Source: a gamma proteobacterium symbiont of Stewartia floridana (GTDB taxonomy: Bacteria > Pseudomonadota > Gammaproteobacteria > Chromatiales > Chromatiaceae). Taken from it: a stretch of 64,000 nt of DNA. Numbering within the stretch: the first letter of the stretch is position 1; every line of letters begins with the position of its first letter. Below, piece after piece: positions 33,965-44,159 of this stretch. The position numbers and the translations under genes were made by a program. The stretch lies in contig NAUB01000026.1 of assembly GCA_003676145.1 (NCBI GenBank), positions 1-64,000 of the forward strand, read 5' to 3'. The notes under the pieces were generated by a model. That model was given only the letters and a program-made list of their open reading frames with translations, was not told where the DNA came from and made no database searches.

Positions 33965-35122
33965 TTAGGCTTTACTGGTTGTCGGCCACTTGTGTGCCGT
34001 GAGCTTTTTTGAGTTGCGCATATTGCGAAATACCAGTGGTGCTGTATCACGCTTGGGTTCCATGTTGGCCTGGTTGACCAGCTTAACCATCTGCTCATGA
34101 TGAGGGGATTTGCTGCATACCGGATCAGCATTGGTAGCGTCCCCTGTCAACAGATAGGCCTGACAACGACAACCACCAAAATCCTTCTCCTTCTCCGAGC
34201 AATCCCGGCAGGGTTCCTTCATCCAGCCAAATCCTCTGAATTTATTGAAATCATTTGAATCATTCCAAATCCATTCAATACTGTGATCCCGCACATTTGG
34301 AAACGTCAGACCGGGAAGCTCACTGGCGGCATGGCAGGGGAGTGCAGTACCGTCTGGTGCAATCGTAAGAAACACAGCCCCCCAGCCATTCATACAGGCC
34401 TTCGGGCGTGCCTCGTGATAGTCCGGTACAACATAGAAAATCCGCATCTTACCTTTGTATTTCTCCTGATATCGATGTGCCACAGCTTCGGCCGCTTCCA
34501 CTTGAGCCTGGCTTGGAATCAGTTGTTCACGATTATGCAGAGCCCAGCCGTAGTATTGGGTGGTTGCCAATTCAACATAGTCGGCTTCAAGCGCATGGGA
34601 CATCTCGAGGATCTGCTCTACCTGATCTTCATTGTGCCGATGCAGTACGAAACAGAGGACCATCGGATAGTCGTATTTTTTCACCAATCGGGCCATTTCA
34701 AGCTTGTGCTCAAATGAGTTGTTGCCGGCAATATAGTTGTTCAGCTCTTCACTGCTGGCCTGGAAACTGACCTGAATATGATCGAGGCCGGCTTGTTTGA
34801 ATGCTCTGATACGAGCTTCATCCATACCTACGCCGGAAGTCAGCAGATTGGTATAGTAGCCAAGCTTATGGGCTTCGGCGATCAGGATCTCCAGGTCCTT
34901 GCGTACCAATGCTTCACCGCCTGAAAACCCGAGCTGAACTGCACCTAATGCACGGGCCTCCTTGAACACCCGGATCCACTCTTCTGTGGACAGCTCATCG
35001 GTGTAGCGTGCAATGTCCATCGGGTTGGAGCAGTAGGGACATTGCAACGGACATTTGTAGGTCAGTTCCGCCAGCAGCCAGAGGGGTTTAGGCGGACTTG
35101 TGTCGGATCCATTGGTTGTCAT
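33965..35122 (-). CDS. pqqE: PqqA peptide cyclase (radical SAM)
   Basis: Joins Glu and Tyr of the PqqA peptide, the first chemical step to PQQ. The radical-SAM motif CPLQCPYC follows LAELTYK near residue 20, and the C-terminal SPASM region has cysteines [25 protein letters not shown] and CSKSP. I set the start at ATG 35122 (MTTNGSDTS), which overlaps pqqD by 35 bases; the longer frame to 35167 would add a hydrophobic leader unlike the family. Last gene of pqqABCDE. Confidence 0.95.
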   Translation of the reverse strand: MTTNGSDTSPPKPLWLLAELTYKCPLQCPYCSNPMDIARYTDELSTEEWIRVFKEARALGAVQLGFSGGEALVRKDLEILIAEAHKLGYYTNLLTSGVGMDEARIRAFKQAGLDHIQVSFQASSEELNNYIAGNNSFEHKLEMARLVKKYDYPMVLCFVLHRHNEDQVEQILEMSHALEADYVELATTQYYGWALHNREQLIPSQAQVEAAEAVAHRYQEKYKGKMRIFYVVPDYHEARPKACMNGWGAVFLTIAPDGTALPCHAASELPGLTFPNVRDHSIEWIWNDSNDFNKFRGFGWMKEPCRDCSEKEKDFGGCRCQAYLLTGDATNADPVCSKSPHHEQMVKLVNQANMEPKRDTAPLVFRNMRNSKKLTAHKWPTTSKA

Positions 35123-35372
35123 AAGCGGTATCCAGAAAATGATAAACGTCGCTATCCAGGTCGGCATCAGGATAGGCTGATTTCAAATCCTTTATTATCA
35201 GGTCGACACTGTTAATGCCGTCACAGCGTTTCAATATTTCGCTGGCGGCGGGGTTCAATTTAACCATGCCTTCAGGATAAAGAAGCACATGGCAACCCTG
35301 TGCCTCTTCCCACTGAAAACGAAAGGTGGCTGAGATCTGCGGTATATCAGCTGCTTTGAAATGGTTGCTCAT
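35088..35372 (-). CDS. pqqD: PQQ biosynthesis peptide chaperone PqqD
   Basis: 94-residue RRE-type protein that holds PqqA for PqqE. The family features are visible: a short sheet start ([36 protein letters not shown], wing and helix) and [17 protein letters not shown]. It begins 3 bases after pqqC and overlaps pqqE. Separate from PqqC and PqqE here; in some genera it is fused to one of them. Confidence 0.93.
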   Translation of the reverse strand: MSNHFKAADIPQISATFRFQWEEAQGCHVLLYPEGMVKLNPAASEILKRCDGINSVDLIIKDLKSAYPDADLDSDVYHFLDTAYDNQWIRHKSA

Positions 35373-35375
35373 CGA

Positions 35376-36107
35376 TCAGCTTGCAATGTTGTGATAAGGC
35401 GGTTTGTTCTCGACATAGGCCATCCACATGCAATCGAGCATGGTCCAGAGTATATCGAGCTTGAACTGCAATACTTCCAACATTCTCTCCTGTTGTTCAC
35501 GGGTCTTGTAGTAATTCAGAGTGATATCCAGCCCATACTTCACGTCTCGCCTTGCTTCGGTCAATCGTTTGCGAAAATAGTGGTATCCCCGTTCATCGAT
35601 CCAGGGATAGTATTCCGGCCAATTATCGAGACGCTTCTGATGTATGGTTGGTGCAAACAACTCCGTCAACGAGGAGCTGGCGGCAATTTCCCAGGGTTGC
35701 TGACGGGCAAAATTGACATACGCATCTATGGCGAATTTGACGCCGGGTAACAGATGTTTGTGGCTCAATAGATCCTCTCTGGGAAGGCCCACGGCTTCAC
35801 CTAGCAGTAACCAGGCTTCAATTCCCCCCTCGTCCCCCTGGGTTCCGTCATGATCGATTATGCGTTGAATCCAATGTCGACGGACATCTCGATCCGGACA
35901 ATTGGCCATGATCGCTGCATCCTTTACCGGAATGATTACCTGGTAGTAGAAGCGGTTGGCAACCCATCCCTGGATGGCCGGTTTATCGAGTTTGCCGCTG
36001 TTCATCAGCAGATGAAATTCATGATTGATGTGGTAGTACTTCTCTTTTTCTCTGAGTTTTTTTTCAAACTCCTGTTTTGACCAGGGGGCATTTTTATTCG
36101 GACTCAT
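35376..36107 (-). CDS. pqqC: Pyrroloquinoline-quinone synthase
   Basis: Cofactor-free oxidase that makes the final ring closure and eight-electron oxidation to PQQ. The 243-residue protein shows the conserved helical core: [66 protein letters not shown] and [12 protein letters not shown]. Length and motifs are standard. It follows pqqB by 14 bases. Confidence 0.96.
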   Translation of the reverse strand: MSPNKNAPWSKQEFEKKLREKEKYYHINHEFHLLMNSGKLDKPAIQGWVANRFYYQVIIPVKDAAIMANCPDRDVRRHWIQRIIDHDGTQGDEGGIEAWLLLGEAVGLPREDLLSHKHLLPGVKFAIDAYVNFARQQPWEIAASSSLTELFAPTIHQKRLDNWPEYYPWIDERGYHYFRKRLTEARRDVKYGLDITLNYYKTREQQERMLEVLQFKLDILWTMLDCMWMAYVENKPPYHNIAS

Positions 36108-36121
36108 GATAGTTCTCTAAA

Positions 36122-37036
36122 TTAAAGTTCAAGTTGCATGCCGTCCGCTGATACCTCGATACCCGCTTCTGTCAATGCGAGGCGCTCTGCTGAGTCATCC
36201 ACCAGGATCGGATTGGTGTTGTTGATATGGATGAGTATCTTTCGCGGTTTTTTCAAGCTACTGAGAATTTCGATAATGCCGCCTTTACCGGACTGATCCA
36301 GGTGACCCATTTCACTGCCGAGCTTTTTGCTGATGCCGGCCTCCACCATTTCAGTGTCAGTCCAGAGTGTGCCGTCAACCAACACCACATCGGCTTGCTG
36401 CATATAGGGCAGTATGTGGGGTTCCATCGACCCTAGCCCCGGCGCGTAGAAGAGATTTTGTCCGCTTTCGGTGTTCTCTACCCGGACCCCGATGTTGTCG
36501 CCCGGGACAGTATTATGGCGATGAGGCGAGTAGGGTGGGGCTTCACTCTTCAGTGGCACAGCGGTGAAGATCAGGCCTTCGATCCCCGGAATGGTGAAAC
36601 TCGACTGATCGGTTTCAACTTCATGCCAGTTGACGCCCCTGAAATGTCCCAGGATATTAAAAATCGGAAAACCTGTGGTTAGATCCTCGTGAACTGCCTG
36701 AGTGCAGTAGACGTCCCAGGGTTCAGTATGCTCTCTGAGCAGTAGCAATCCGGTTGTGTGATCGATTTGTGCATCAACCAGGAGGATGGCGCGGATAGCC
36801 GTATCCCGGATCGAGCGGCCGGGTTGCAGAGTGGGAAAGGATTCCAGCTGAGCCCTGATGTCCGGGGAGGCATTGAAGAGCACCCAATCCTCACCATTGG
36901 CGCTGATCGCTATGGAAGATTGTGTCCTGGAAGTTGCATTGATGCTGCCTGACCTGACTCCTTGGCAGTTTGAACAGTTGCAGTTCCATTGGGGAAAGCC
37001 ACCACCAGCACCGGAACCAAGGATATGTATCAGCAT
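36122..37036 (-). CDS. pqqB: PQQ biosynthesis protein PqqB
   Basis: 304-residue metallo-beta-lactamase-fold hydroxylase acting on the Glu-Tyr-derived intermediate. N-terminus [19 protein letters not shown] holds the structural zinc cysteines. [11 protein letters not shown] stands where lactamase-fold proteins have HxHxDH, the altered motif normal in PqqB. The C-terminus has HINNTNPIL. It starts 60 bases after pqqA across a hairpin. Confidence 0.96.
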   Translation of the reverse strand: MLIHILGSGAGGGFPQWNCNCSNCQGVRSGSINATSRTQSSIAISANGEDWVLFNASPDIRAQLESFPTLQPGRSIRDTAIRAILLVDAQIDHTTGLLLLREHTEPWDVYCTQAVHEDLTTGFPIFNILGHFRGVNWHEVETDQSSFTIPGIEGLIFTAVPLKSEAPPYSPHRHNTVPGDNIGVRVENTESGQNLFYAPGLGSMEPHILPYMQQADVVLVDGTLWTDTEMVEAGISKKLGSEMGHLDQSGKGGIIEILSSLKKPRKILIHINNTNPILVDDSAERLALTEAGIEVSADGMQLEL

Positions 37037-37056
37037 ATAATTTTATTGTTATATGG

Positions 37057-37083
37057 GTTACCACCTGCTGAGCAGGTGGTAAC
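37057..37083. promoter_or_regulatory. Hairpin between pqqA and pqqB
   Basis: gttaccacctgct (37057-37069) and agcaggtggtaac (37071-37083) are exact inverted repeats with a one-base centre. It has no T-run on the - strand. Placed 12 bases after the pqqA stop, it fits the partial terminator or mRNA-stabilising element known between pqqA and pqqB that keeps the PqqA substrate in excess over the enzymes. Confidence 0.8.
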
Positions 37084-37095
37084 TTCAATTACCTG

Positions 37096-37170
37096 CTAGC
37101 GATTATTGATATAGAGATTGATCTCAAAACCAAAACGCAGATCTTCGTAAGAAGGGGTAGACCATTTCAT
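37096..37170 (-). CDS. pqqA: PQQ precursor peptide PqqA
   Basis: A 24-residue peptide, KWSTPSYEDLRFGFEINLYI after the Met, ending NNR. It has the invariant Glu and Tyr spaced E-x-x-x-Y that become PQQ, the conserved FGFE and the typical length. I chose the ATG at 37170 because GAGGAG lies 8 bases before it; an ATG at 37176 would be too close. It starts the pqqABCDE operon. It is too short to be found by length-based gene calling. Confidence 0.95.
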   Translation of the reverse strand: MKWSTPSYEDLRFGFEINLYINNR

Positions 37171-37176
37171 AAACAT

Positions 37177-37883
37177 CACTCCTCGGTTGTTGTTTCATTT
37201 GCGCTTGATGCGCCTTAAGAATGCCACTGTCTCCTGCTTCAATCGGACAGTATGCATAACTAGTTAGCAACAAACGTGCCTTTAAGTGAAAATTAAGCTC
37301 AGATGGACACATTTCCGCCGTTATACAGCTCTGACAACAACTATGGATCAAATCCATTGGGATTTTTTCCCGAGTACGAGGGTAAACCATGGGTAACTGG
37401 CACAGACTGTGTGCCACATAAGGTACAGTTGACGATACAGCGGGGGCTGCGCAGAATCTTCTTCGCATTTGCCTGGAACCGAGATAATGCATCTTTCCAA
37501 TCGTGATGCTCTCGGCATACGGTGTCCCCCAAATATCCATTAAATAACCGTGTTATCAGCTCTCATGGCACACTTGGCGGCCATACCGGTGTTACCAGAA
37601 AAATCCGGATCTCGCAACCAGCCATGTTGTGAATCAGCTAACCGGTGGATCGGTGGTTGGGGGAGCCGCAGTTTCAGAGTTGGCGAACTCGCGCCATCCG
37701 GTATCAAAAAGCAGGTCATCCATCCTGAAACGCTGGTGATGCGCACCAATTATCAGTGTATAGCCATGATTGATGTAAGGTTTATGCAGTTGTGCGACGC
37801 GGGGACTGGTCAACTCGGGGATTAAGCTCGTTTCAGGACTCTCGACAAGGTGGCCACCGCAATACCCGCTTTGTGAGGTATCA
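37177..37883. other. Gene-free stretch upstream of pqqA
   Basis: This holds the pqqA leader and promoter and then about 500 bases with only short frames that I cannot match to any family. Overlapping ORFs on both strands look like chance. No repeats or RNA genes were seen. The right end merges into the decayed C1-transfer gene. Confidence 0.5.
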
Positions 37884-38793
37884 TAGGGCTCGAACTCAAA
37901 GCGGCACTGATCAGGATCAGTGCTGGGTGGATGGTTTGATGCAGGTCGCCTGTTCCGTTTGGTAGGGCCAGGAACATCTCAAGGCAAGAATTGCCAAAAA
38001 TAACTGGCAAGTTGAGAAAGGTTGGTGGTTAGAGGCAGGCGGTTAGCATGACCGGAGAACTGGTGGATCTGTTTCCTGGCCGTGCGACGGCCGTCAGTGC
38101 TTCGATCAATACCATGAATCAGCGCTTTCCGCGGATGGATTTGGCAATATATTGCGGTAGATTGGAGTTTCTCGACAGCCAACATGCCAAACAGAGGGCC
38201 TAGCAGGTCTCTTCGGCAAACAGGCATGCAACCAGTTCCTGAGCTGACAATCAGCTGCCTGAAGGGTTGTTGATCGACTTGGGCAGCGCCGCAACCGACC
38301 TGATACCATCTGTGGACAAACAGGTATTGCTTGAGGAAGTAAGCGATCATCATCGGCTGGTTGAACAGACATTGGTCAATACCGGCATCGTACATACGCC
38401 ACAGACGGCAATTGCAAAAAAGTCCCATTTGCAGGGGAGTGGGTAGATTTAATGGCCGAGGATTTCGCAACAACTGAAGAGTTCTACTGCATCACCGGAG
38501 AACAGCCGGTGGGTGCCGAACTGTTGCCGAGTACCGGCAATGGTAAGAAGAGCATGGATGGCAGCGAAAGACGTCTGGCAAGTCTGCTCCGACTGGATGC
38601 GAAAGCCAGCAACGCACCCTTGATTGGGGCAGGTTCCGGGCGATTTCTGATCCAGTGGATCTGTCTTCGATTGAAGTGCCCCTACGTGGAAATCGAGTCC
38701 CTTTCACTCTCTGATGAGAGTATCGCTTTCAAAGTGGCTGAGAGTGCCTCAGCCTTAGCATTAGCGAGCCTTGTTCTGGAAGGATCGAAATGA
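37884..38793 (+). pseudogene. Decayed H4MPT-linked C1-transfer pathway protein
   Basis: Pieces in different frames match, in order, the hydantoinase/oxoprolinase-like protein found with tetrahydromethanopterin C1 genes: GLELKAALI (37887), MQVACSVW-stop-GQEHLKARIAK (37939), AVSMTGELVDLFPGRATAV (38039), LLIDLGSAATDLIP, TGIVHTPQTAIAKK, then after a shift MAEDFATTEEFYCITGE at 38452 to the stop. The last 113 residues form an open frame but are only a third of the protein. Several stops and shifts make function very unlikely. Its stop overlaps the pabB start (ATGA), showing a former operon with pabB, whose product pABA is a methanopterin precursor. Confidence 0.75.
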
Positions 38794-40181
38794 GCATCGA
38801 GGTTATCGCCTTTCCCTATCGGCAAGATAGCGCGGAGTTGTTCGACGCAATCGCTCATCTGCCCTGGGCGGCTTTCCTTGATAGCTGTCATCCTTACACC
38901 GACCAGGGGCGTTACGACATTCTCTCGGCGGACCCACAGACTGTATTGATCACACGTGGTGAACAGACTCGGATTGTGACGAGCGGAGATTCGATGCGCC
39001 TCTCGACCGAGGATCCCTTTCAGCTACTGAGCGAATCACTGGGGCCAATCCAGCAGAGTGTGGAGGGCCTGCCTTTTTGCGGTGGTGCGATTGGCTACTT
39101 TGGCTACGATCTGGGGCGTCGTCTGGAAAGAGTGCCGTCATTGGCTGAAGATATTGAAAAGCTTCCGGAAATGGCGGTTGGTATCTATGACTGGTCACTG
39201 GTTGTGGATCACCAGCAGCAGTGCAGCTGGCTGGTTGGACAGAATCCCACCAGACTGGAGAGGTTCCGTCGCTTGCTGCTGAGTGTCGGAGAGCGTGGCT
39301 CAAAACCGGCCGTTCATACTCCATACCGGGTACTGGGCGAGGTTTGCTCGAATATGAGCCGGGATGAATACCTGACGTCTCTGGCCAGAATCAAGAGATA
39401 CATTCTGGATGGTGACTGCTATCAGGTAAACTTCGCCCAACGCTTTTCAGTTGCCGCCGAGGGAGACGCTTGGCAGGCATACAAAGGCCTAAGGCAGCTC
39501 AACGCCGCCCCCTTTGCGGCCTATTTGAATACCCCGGATTGCCAGATAATGAGTTCATCTCCAGAGCGATTTCTGGAACTTCGCAGTGGCTTGGTCGAGA
39601 GCAGACCGATCAAGGGAACAGCACCAAGGGGAGAGGATCCCATTGAGGACAAGAAACTGGCTGAGAGGTTGAAAAACAGCAGCAAGGATCAGGCTGAGAA
39701 TCTGATGATCGTCGATCTGTTGCGCAACGACCTGGGCAAGGTCTGCGCCACCGGCAGTGTGAGCGTACCGGAGTTGTTCAAACTGGAGAGCTTCGCACGG
39801 GTACACCATCTAGTGAGTAAGGTGTGTGGTGAGTTGGCGAGCGGTGAAAATGCACTCACCTTGCTACGAGCCTGTTTTCCCGGTGGCTCGATCACCGGGG
39901 CACCAAAATTACGTGCCATGGAGATTATCGAAGAGCTCGAACCTCACAGGCGGGGTATCTACTGCGGCTCTATCGGCTATGTCAGCTTTGATGGGGATAT
40001 GGATACTAATATTGCCATCAGGACCATGGTGCATGCCCAGGGTATCACCAGACTCGGGGCGGGCGGCGGGATCGTCGCTGACTCGGATGCCGAAGCAGAG
40101 TATCGGGAGACCTACCATAAAGCATCCGCTCTGCTTGATCTGCTACAGCGCATGGATCAAATGAATTCCGAATGTGGTTAG
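38790..40181 (+). CDS. pabB: Aminodeoxychorismate synthase component I
   Basis: 463-residue chorismate-utilising enzyme making aminodeoxychorismate for pABA and folate. Signature blocks: YQVNFAQRFSV, SSSPERFLEL, IKGTAPRGEDPIEDKKLAERL, IVDLLRNDLGKVC, FPGGSITGAPKLRAMEI and GAGGGIVADSDAEAEYRET. PIKGTAPR with the Lys marks PabB over anthranilate synthase, where the Lys is Ala or Thr. It overlaps the decayed C1-transfer gene; the glutaminase PabA is not here. Confidence 0.92.
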   Translation: MSIEVIAFPYRQDSAELFDAIAHLPWAAFLDSCHPYTDQGRYDILSADPQTVLITRGEQTRIVTSGDSMRLSTEDPFQLLSESLGPIQQSVEGLPFCGGAIGYFGYDLGRRLERVPSLAEDIEKLPEMAVGIYDWSLVVDHQQQCSWLVGQNPTRLERFRRLLLSVGERGSKPAVHTPYRVLGEVCSNMSRDEYLTSLARIKRYILDGDCYQVNFAQRFSVAAEGDAWQAYKGLRQLNAAPFAAYLNTPDCQIMSSSPERFLELRSGLVESRPIKGTAPRGEDPIEDKKLAERLKNSSKDQAENLMIVDLLRNDLGKVCATGSVSVPELFKLESFARVHHLVSKVCGELASGENALTLLRACFPGGSITGAPKLRAMEIIEELEPHRRGIYCGSIGYVSFDGDMDTNIAIRTMVHAQGITRLGAGGGIVADSDAEAEYRETYHKASALLDLLQRMDQMNSECG

Positions 40182-40449
40182 TCAATTCGACGCGGACCAT
40201 CTGAAAAACTGGCTGACTCTTTTCGCCAACCACTGATCCCTGATTATTGTACCTGGTAGCGCCTCATTTGCAGACCCGGTTAGACCAGCTGAGCACACAG
40301 TTCAGTAAAACCTATGTTTTCAGGTGCGATCACGACTAAACCTGGCTTCGAGCCGCTCAGTATTTGATTCGGGATTTATGCAGAATCATGAGTGAATAGC
40401 CCCAGATACTGGACAGCTCATTTGCATTTAGTGTTTCGCTCGACAGTTC

Positions 40450-42516
40450 CTAACCACCGAAGTCATAACGAAGCGTCAATCCCGCATAGATATTCCTGTC
40501 AGGCGCCGGTTCGAAGTATCGACCACCGAAAGCATTGATGCGCACATTGCCATTGTATTGTTTATCAAACAGGTTATTCACACCGATGAATGGGGAGAGT
40601 TCCCAAGGGCCGAAAAAGCGGGTGTAACCGATTCTCAGGTCTGCCAGGGCATAGGCATCGTTGGTGACCGTGTTGGCATTGTTGGCATAGATCTCATCCA
40701 CATAGAGGGCAGTCAATTGGCTGTAAATTCCATTCGGGTGGGTATAGGAGAAATCAGCACTGAACAGATTTTCCGGCACGCCGGGTATCACATTGCCACT
40801 GAAATCATTGCCGTTGTCATCGATGAATTTATCAAATTCAAAATCTGAATAGGTGTAGGCGAGGGTGGTGATCAGATAGTCGAACAACTCAAAGACAACT
40901 TGCGCCTCAAGCCCATTGCGACGGGATTCACCGGCATTTTCATAGTAGGTGATATCATCGATCTCGAACGGAACCAGTTCGTCTGTGACATCCATGGTGA
41001 AGAGTGCCAGATCATATCTGATCCTGTTATCCAATGCCCCTTTAACCCCGATTTCATAGCCAGTGGCAATCTGCGGTTCCAATTCTTGATTGAAACCGGC
41101 GCCATCAGGATCCCGTAACTCCACTGCCGTGGGAGACTCAAATGATCGGGATAGGTTGGCGTATAGGTTGACGTCCTGTCTAGGGGTATAACGAAATCCC
41201 AGCGTTGGGCTGAACTTGCTGAAGCTGCGGTCACCGGAATCATCGCCATTACTGAGGAAATCATCCTCCACTTCGAAATCGAGACGGTCATAACGGCCAC
41301 CAAGCGTCAGTTCCAAGGCCTCATTGATACTGTATTCGTTTTGCAGATAGAGTCCGATATTGTCGACCTGCTCATCCTGATCCTGGATCTTGGTACCTAG
41401 ATTCTCACCGGCAAGCAGGTAGCGTTTTCTGTCGTCTTCCTGTCTGTCCAGATCGATACCGATGGTGAATCGATTACCATGATTGTTAATCGGCGCCTTA
41501 TGGGTGTACTGGACACCACCACCATAGGCAAACCGATCCAGTACGATACCGTGGCCTGTCGCTCCGATCGGCAGGCGATTGGCGAGGTCACGCCAGACAT
41601 AGTAGTTGCGTACTCTGAGTTCCCCTTGCTCACCGAGTGGATTTTCGAAGACGAACCCCACCCTTGTCTGTTCCAGTTCCTCTCCTGAGTCGAGGGATTT
41701 GTTCCTTGTCCAGGCTGCGGTTGGATCATCCTCGACCAGCTGTTCAGTTAAACCACCCGGGTCATCCGCTTGTGGAGAATCTGTATAGTTGATTACTGTA
41801 TTGAAGCGACCGCCTCCATCCAGATCAAAACCGAACTTGCTGTTCAACGCACTCTGCTCTGTCGTACTTTGATCCCGATAGCCGTCATAACTCATGTCGG
41901 ACAGGTTGACCAGATAGTCAAAAGAATCACTCTGGCCGCCCAATTTAATCTGGTGTTTTTGAAAACCGTCAGCACCAAAGGTTGGACGAACGGAGATAAA
42001 GGGAGTTTCCGGGGGTTGTTCCGACTCAATCAAAATGGCCCCTCCGGATGCATTGCCATAGAGTGCTGAGACAGGTCCTCGGATAACCTGCATGTTGCCG
42101 ATCGAACCGATATCGATACTGTCAACATTGGCCTGTCCGTCCGGTAGCGTTTCAGGGATACCGTCAACGATTACCTTAATGCCCCGAATGCCGAATGCGG
42201 AACGGGCACCGAAACCACGGATTGAAACCCGAAGGTCTTGAGCAAAGTTGTAACGATTCTGCATGAAGATTCCGGGAATCTGGGTCAACGACTCATCCAG
42301 GCCCAACTGCGGTTCTGCAAACTGAATGGTCTGTTGTTGCACAATACCCACAGCAGCAGGCACTGTCTCGAGAGGTTTCTCCACTCGGGTTGCCGTCACA
42401 GAGATATCATCGAGGGTTGTTGTCTGTGCTGCCTCCTCAGCCACTGAATAGGTGCTGAGTGATGCTATGGCACTTGCAACAACGAAGGAGAGGGTTTGAC
42501 GGCTTAGCGGTAACAT
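40450..42516 (-). CDS. pqqU: TonB-dependent receptor, PqqU/YncD-like
   Basis: 688-residue outer-membrane receptor: signal peptide to SVAEE, TonB box-like TLDDISVTATR, a plug and a 22-strand barrel. It resembles E. coli YncD (PqqU), the PQQ receptor, through most of the plug: NYxQDL..SIRGFGARSAFGIRGIK, DGIPETLPDGQ, VIRGPVSALYGNASGG. The barrel end also matches (GVNNLFDKQYNGNV, GGRYFEPAPDRN). Its position 3 kb from pqqABCDE supports PQQ as ligand. The organism would then both make and scavenge PQQ. The symbol rests on remembered similarity, not a search. Confidence 0.8.
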   Translation of the reverse strand: MLPLSRQTLSFVVASAIASLSTYSVAEEAAQTTTLDDISVTATRVEKPLETVPAAVGIVQQQTIQFAEPQLGLDESLTQIPGIFMQNRYNFAQDLRVSIRGFGARSAFGIRGIKVIVDGIPETLPDGQANVDSIDIGSIGNMQVIRGPVSALYGNASGGAILIESEQPPETPFISVRPTFGADGFQKHQIKLGGQSDSFDYLVNLSDMSYDGYRDQSTTEQSALNSKFGFDLDGGGRFNTVINYTDSPQADDPGGLTEQLVEDDPTAAWTRNKSLDSGEELEQTRVGFVFENPLGEQGELRVRNYYVWRDLANRLPIGATGHGIVLDRFAYGGGVQYTHKAPINNHGNRFTIGIDLDRQEDDRKRYLLAGENLGTKIQDQDEQVDNIGLYLQNEYSINEALELTLGGRYDRLDFEVEDDFLSNGDDSGDRSFSKFSPTLGFRYTPRQDVNLYANLSRSFESPTAVELRDPDGAGFNQELEPQIATGYEIGVKGALDNRIRYDLALFTMDVTDELVPFEIDDITYYENAGESRRNGLEAQVVFELFDYLITTLAYTYSDFEFDKFIDDNGNDFSGNVIPGVPENLFSADFSYTHPNGIYSQLTALYVDEIYANNANTVTNDAYALADLRIGYTRFFGPWELSPFIGVNNLFDKQYNGNVRINAFGGRYFEPAPDRNIYAGLTLRYDFGG

Positions 42517-42824
42517 GATTCACTCCGGATCAGAATACGGCTTCGATAAAAATGCATTGATCAGCGACTCTGTTGATGCGTAAAGATGAGTAAAGCACAT
42601 TGATGTTTCGGGGCGATCTACATTAGCAGTCTATAGTTTGTTCAGATTGCATTAACCGGACAGAACATCTCAAAACGCACTTTCATGAGTATTGATCAGA
42701 GTAAAGATAAGCAAAAACTAATCCAGTATGCACAATGTCGCCATGGGATTTTTTCCCGAAGTGGTCTAGGGCCTGTTAACACCAATCCAATGCGCCCTGT
42801 TGTCGAGTATAGGAATAAACCCAG

Positions 42825-44153
42825 ATGACACTGACCGGTCGTTTACTGATCCTGGTACTTGCAATTGTCACCACGATGTTGATCAGTGGTGCCTATCTGG
42901 CTTTGGGTGCTGCCAGGGAAAATATCAACTACGAAGTCGAGTCGAGCGCCCGGATCACCATGCAGTTACTGACAGCAGCTCTGATCAGTGGCCATACTGA
43001 AGACCAGGTGGAGGCACAGCAGATTCTCATCACCCATCTGCAGAGCCTGGATGATACCCGCCATCTGCAGATTGCTGTGATTCGTGGGGATGGCCGGATT
43101 ATCTATCCAATCAGCGAACAGGAAACCGCAACTTCCAAAGTGGTTCCCCAGTGGTTCTATGAACTGGTCAAACCGGCGCCGGCGGAATATCGTAAACGCA
43201 TCGCCAGCCCGCTGTTCGGCAGCAGTGAGATTGTGATACTGGCTGATCCGATCGATGAGATCAAAGAGGTCTGGCAGGAAGCAAAATCGGTCTTTACCTT
43301 GATCATCACCTTTACGGTGATCTGTCTGTTCCTGATGGCCTTTACCATTCGCCGCGCCTTACGGCCTGTAAACAAGATCAGCAAGGGATTAGGGGTGATT
43401 CAATCCGGTGACTACGCCGCGCGTCTTCCCCATTTCAATCTTCCTGAGCTCAATCGTTTATCACAGCAGTTCAACCATATGGCTCAGGTTCTGGAGGCCC
43501 AACAGCAGGAGAATCGGCAACTCAACCGGCGTCTGATCTCTGTCCAGGAGTCGGAACGTCGTCATCTCTCAAGAGAGCTGCATGACGAGCTGGGACAGTC
43601 GATCAGTGCGATCAAGGCGATGGCAGTCAACCTCCGGCAGCATCCGGATAATATGCAGGATGGCACCAATGCGATCATCGGTGTCTGCAATACCATGTAC
43701 AGCGTGGTGCGGGACATGATGAATCGTCTGCGCCCGGTCGCCCTGGAGGAGCTGGGTGTCGAGACTGCGATCGAGCGACTGGTGGATGGCTGGAATGACC
43801 ATCAGGAAGAGAGTTTTTGCGGCCTGATGATCAGCGGTAATTTCGGCAGCGTGGATGATGATACTGCCATGACCCTCTATCGTATCGTTCAGGAGGCATT
43901 GACCAACGTATCCAAACACGCTTCTGCAGAGAAGGTGGAGATAACCATCAAGCGTGAATCAAATGGTATGATAGAGGTCAATATCAGGGATAACGGCAAA
44001 GGATTCGATCAAAACAGATCCCATAAAGGCATGGGGCTGCTGGGTATGCGGGAGAGGGTCGAGGCATTGAATGGGAAAATATCCCTTGTCAGTAATCAAC
44101 CACAGGGTGTAACAATTGATATTACGATTCCTTCCCAAGATGATGCTGGCTGA
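42825..44153 (+). CDS. MoxY-like sensor histidine kinase
   Basis: 442-residue NarX-class kinase: TM1 (about 7-29), periplasmic sensor (30-155), TM2 (about 155-175), HAMP (176-230), HisKA_3 with the phospho-acceptor His in SRELHDELGQSI, and HATPase (RIVQEALTNVSKHA, NGKGF, GLLGMRERV). The sensor has the LapD/MoxY periplasmic pattern (PQWFYELVKPAP, DPIDEIKEVW). MoxY in Paracoccus controls methanol oxidation genes, so a role in sensing alcohol, PQQ or lanthanide state is likely here. Six bases separate it from the response regulator. It is divergent from the PqqU-like gene across about 300 bases with nothing else seen. Confidence 0.85.
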   Translation: MTLTGRLLILVLAIVTTMLISGAYLALGAARENINYEVESSARITMQLLTAALISGHTEDQVEAQQILITHLQSLDDTRHLQIAVIRGDGRIIYPISEQETATSKVVPQWFYELVKPAPAEYRKRIASPLFGSSEIVILADPIDEIKEVWQEAKSVFTLIITFTVICLFLMAFTIRRALRPVNKISKGLGVIQSGDYAARLPHFNLPELNRLSQQFNHMAQVLEAQQQENRQLNRRLISVQESERRHLSRELHDELGQSISAIKAMAVNLRQHPDNMQDGTNAIIGVCNTMYSVVRDMMNRLRPVALEELGVETAIERLVDGWNDHQEESFCGLMISGNFGSVDDDTAMTLYRIVQEALTNVSKHASAEKVEITIKRESNGMIEVNIRDNGKGFDQNRSHKGMGLLGMRERVEALNGKISLVSNQPQGVTIDITIPSQDDAG

Positions 44154-44159
44154 TCTCTA

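Noticed and set aside
37124-37540. 138-residue - strand frame across the pqqA region
   Set aside because: It overlaps pqqA in another frame, has no family resemblance or ribosome site, and its composition looks random.
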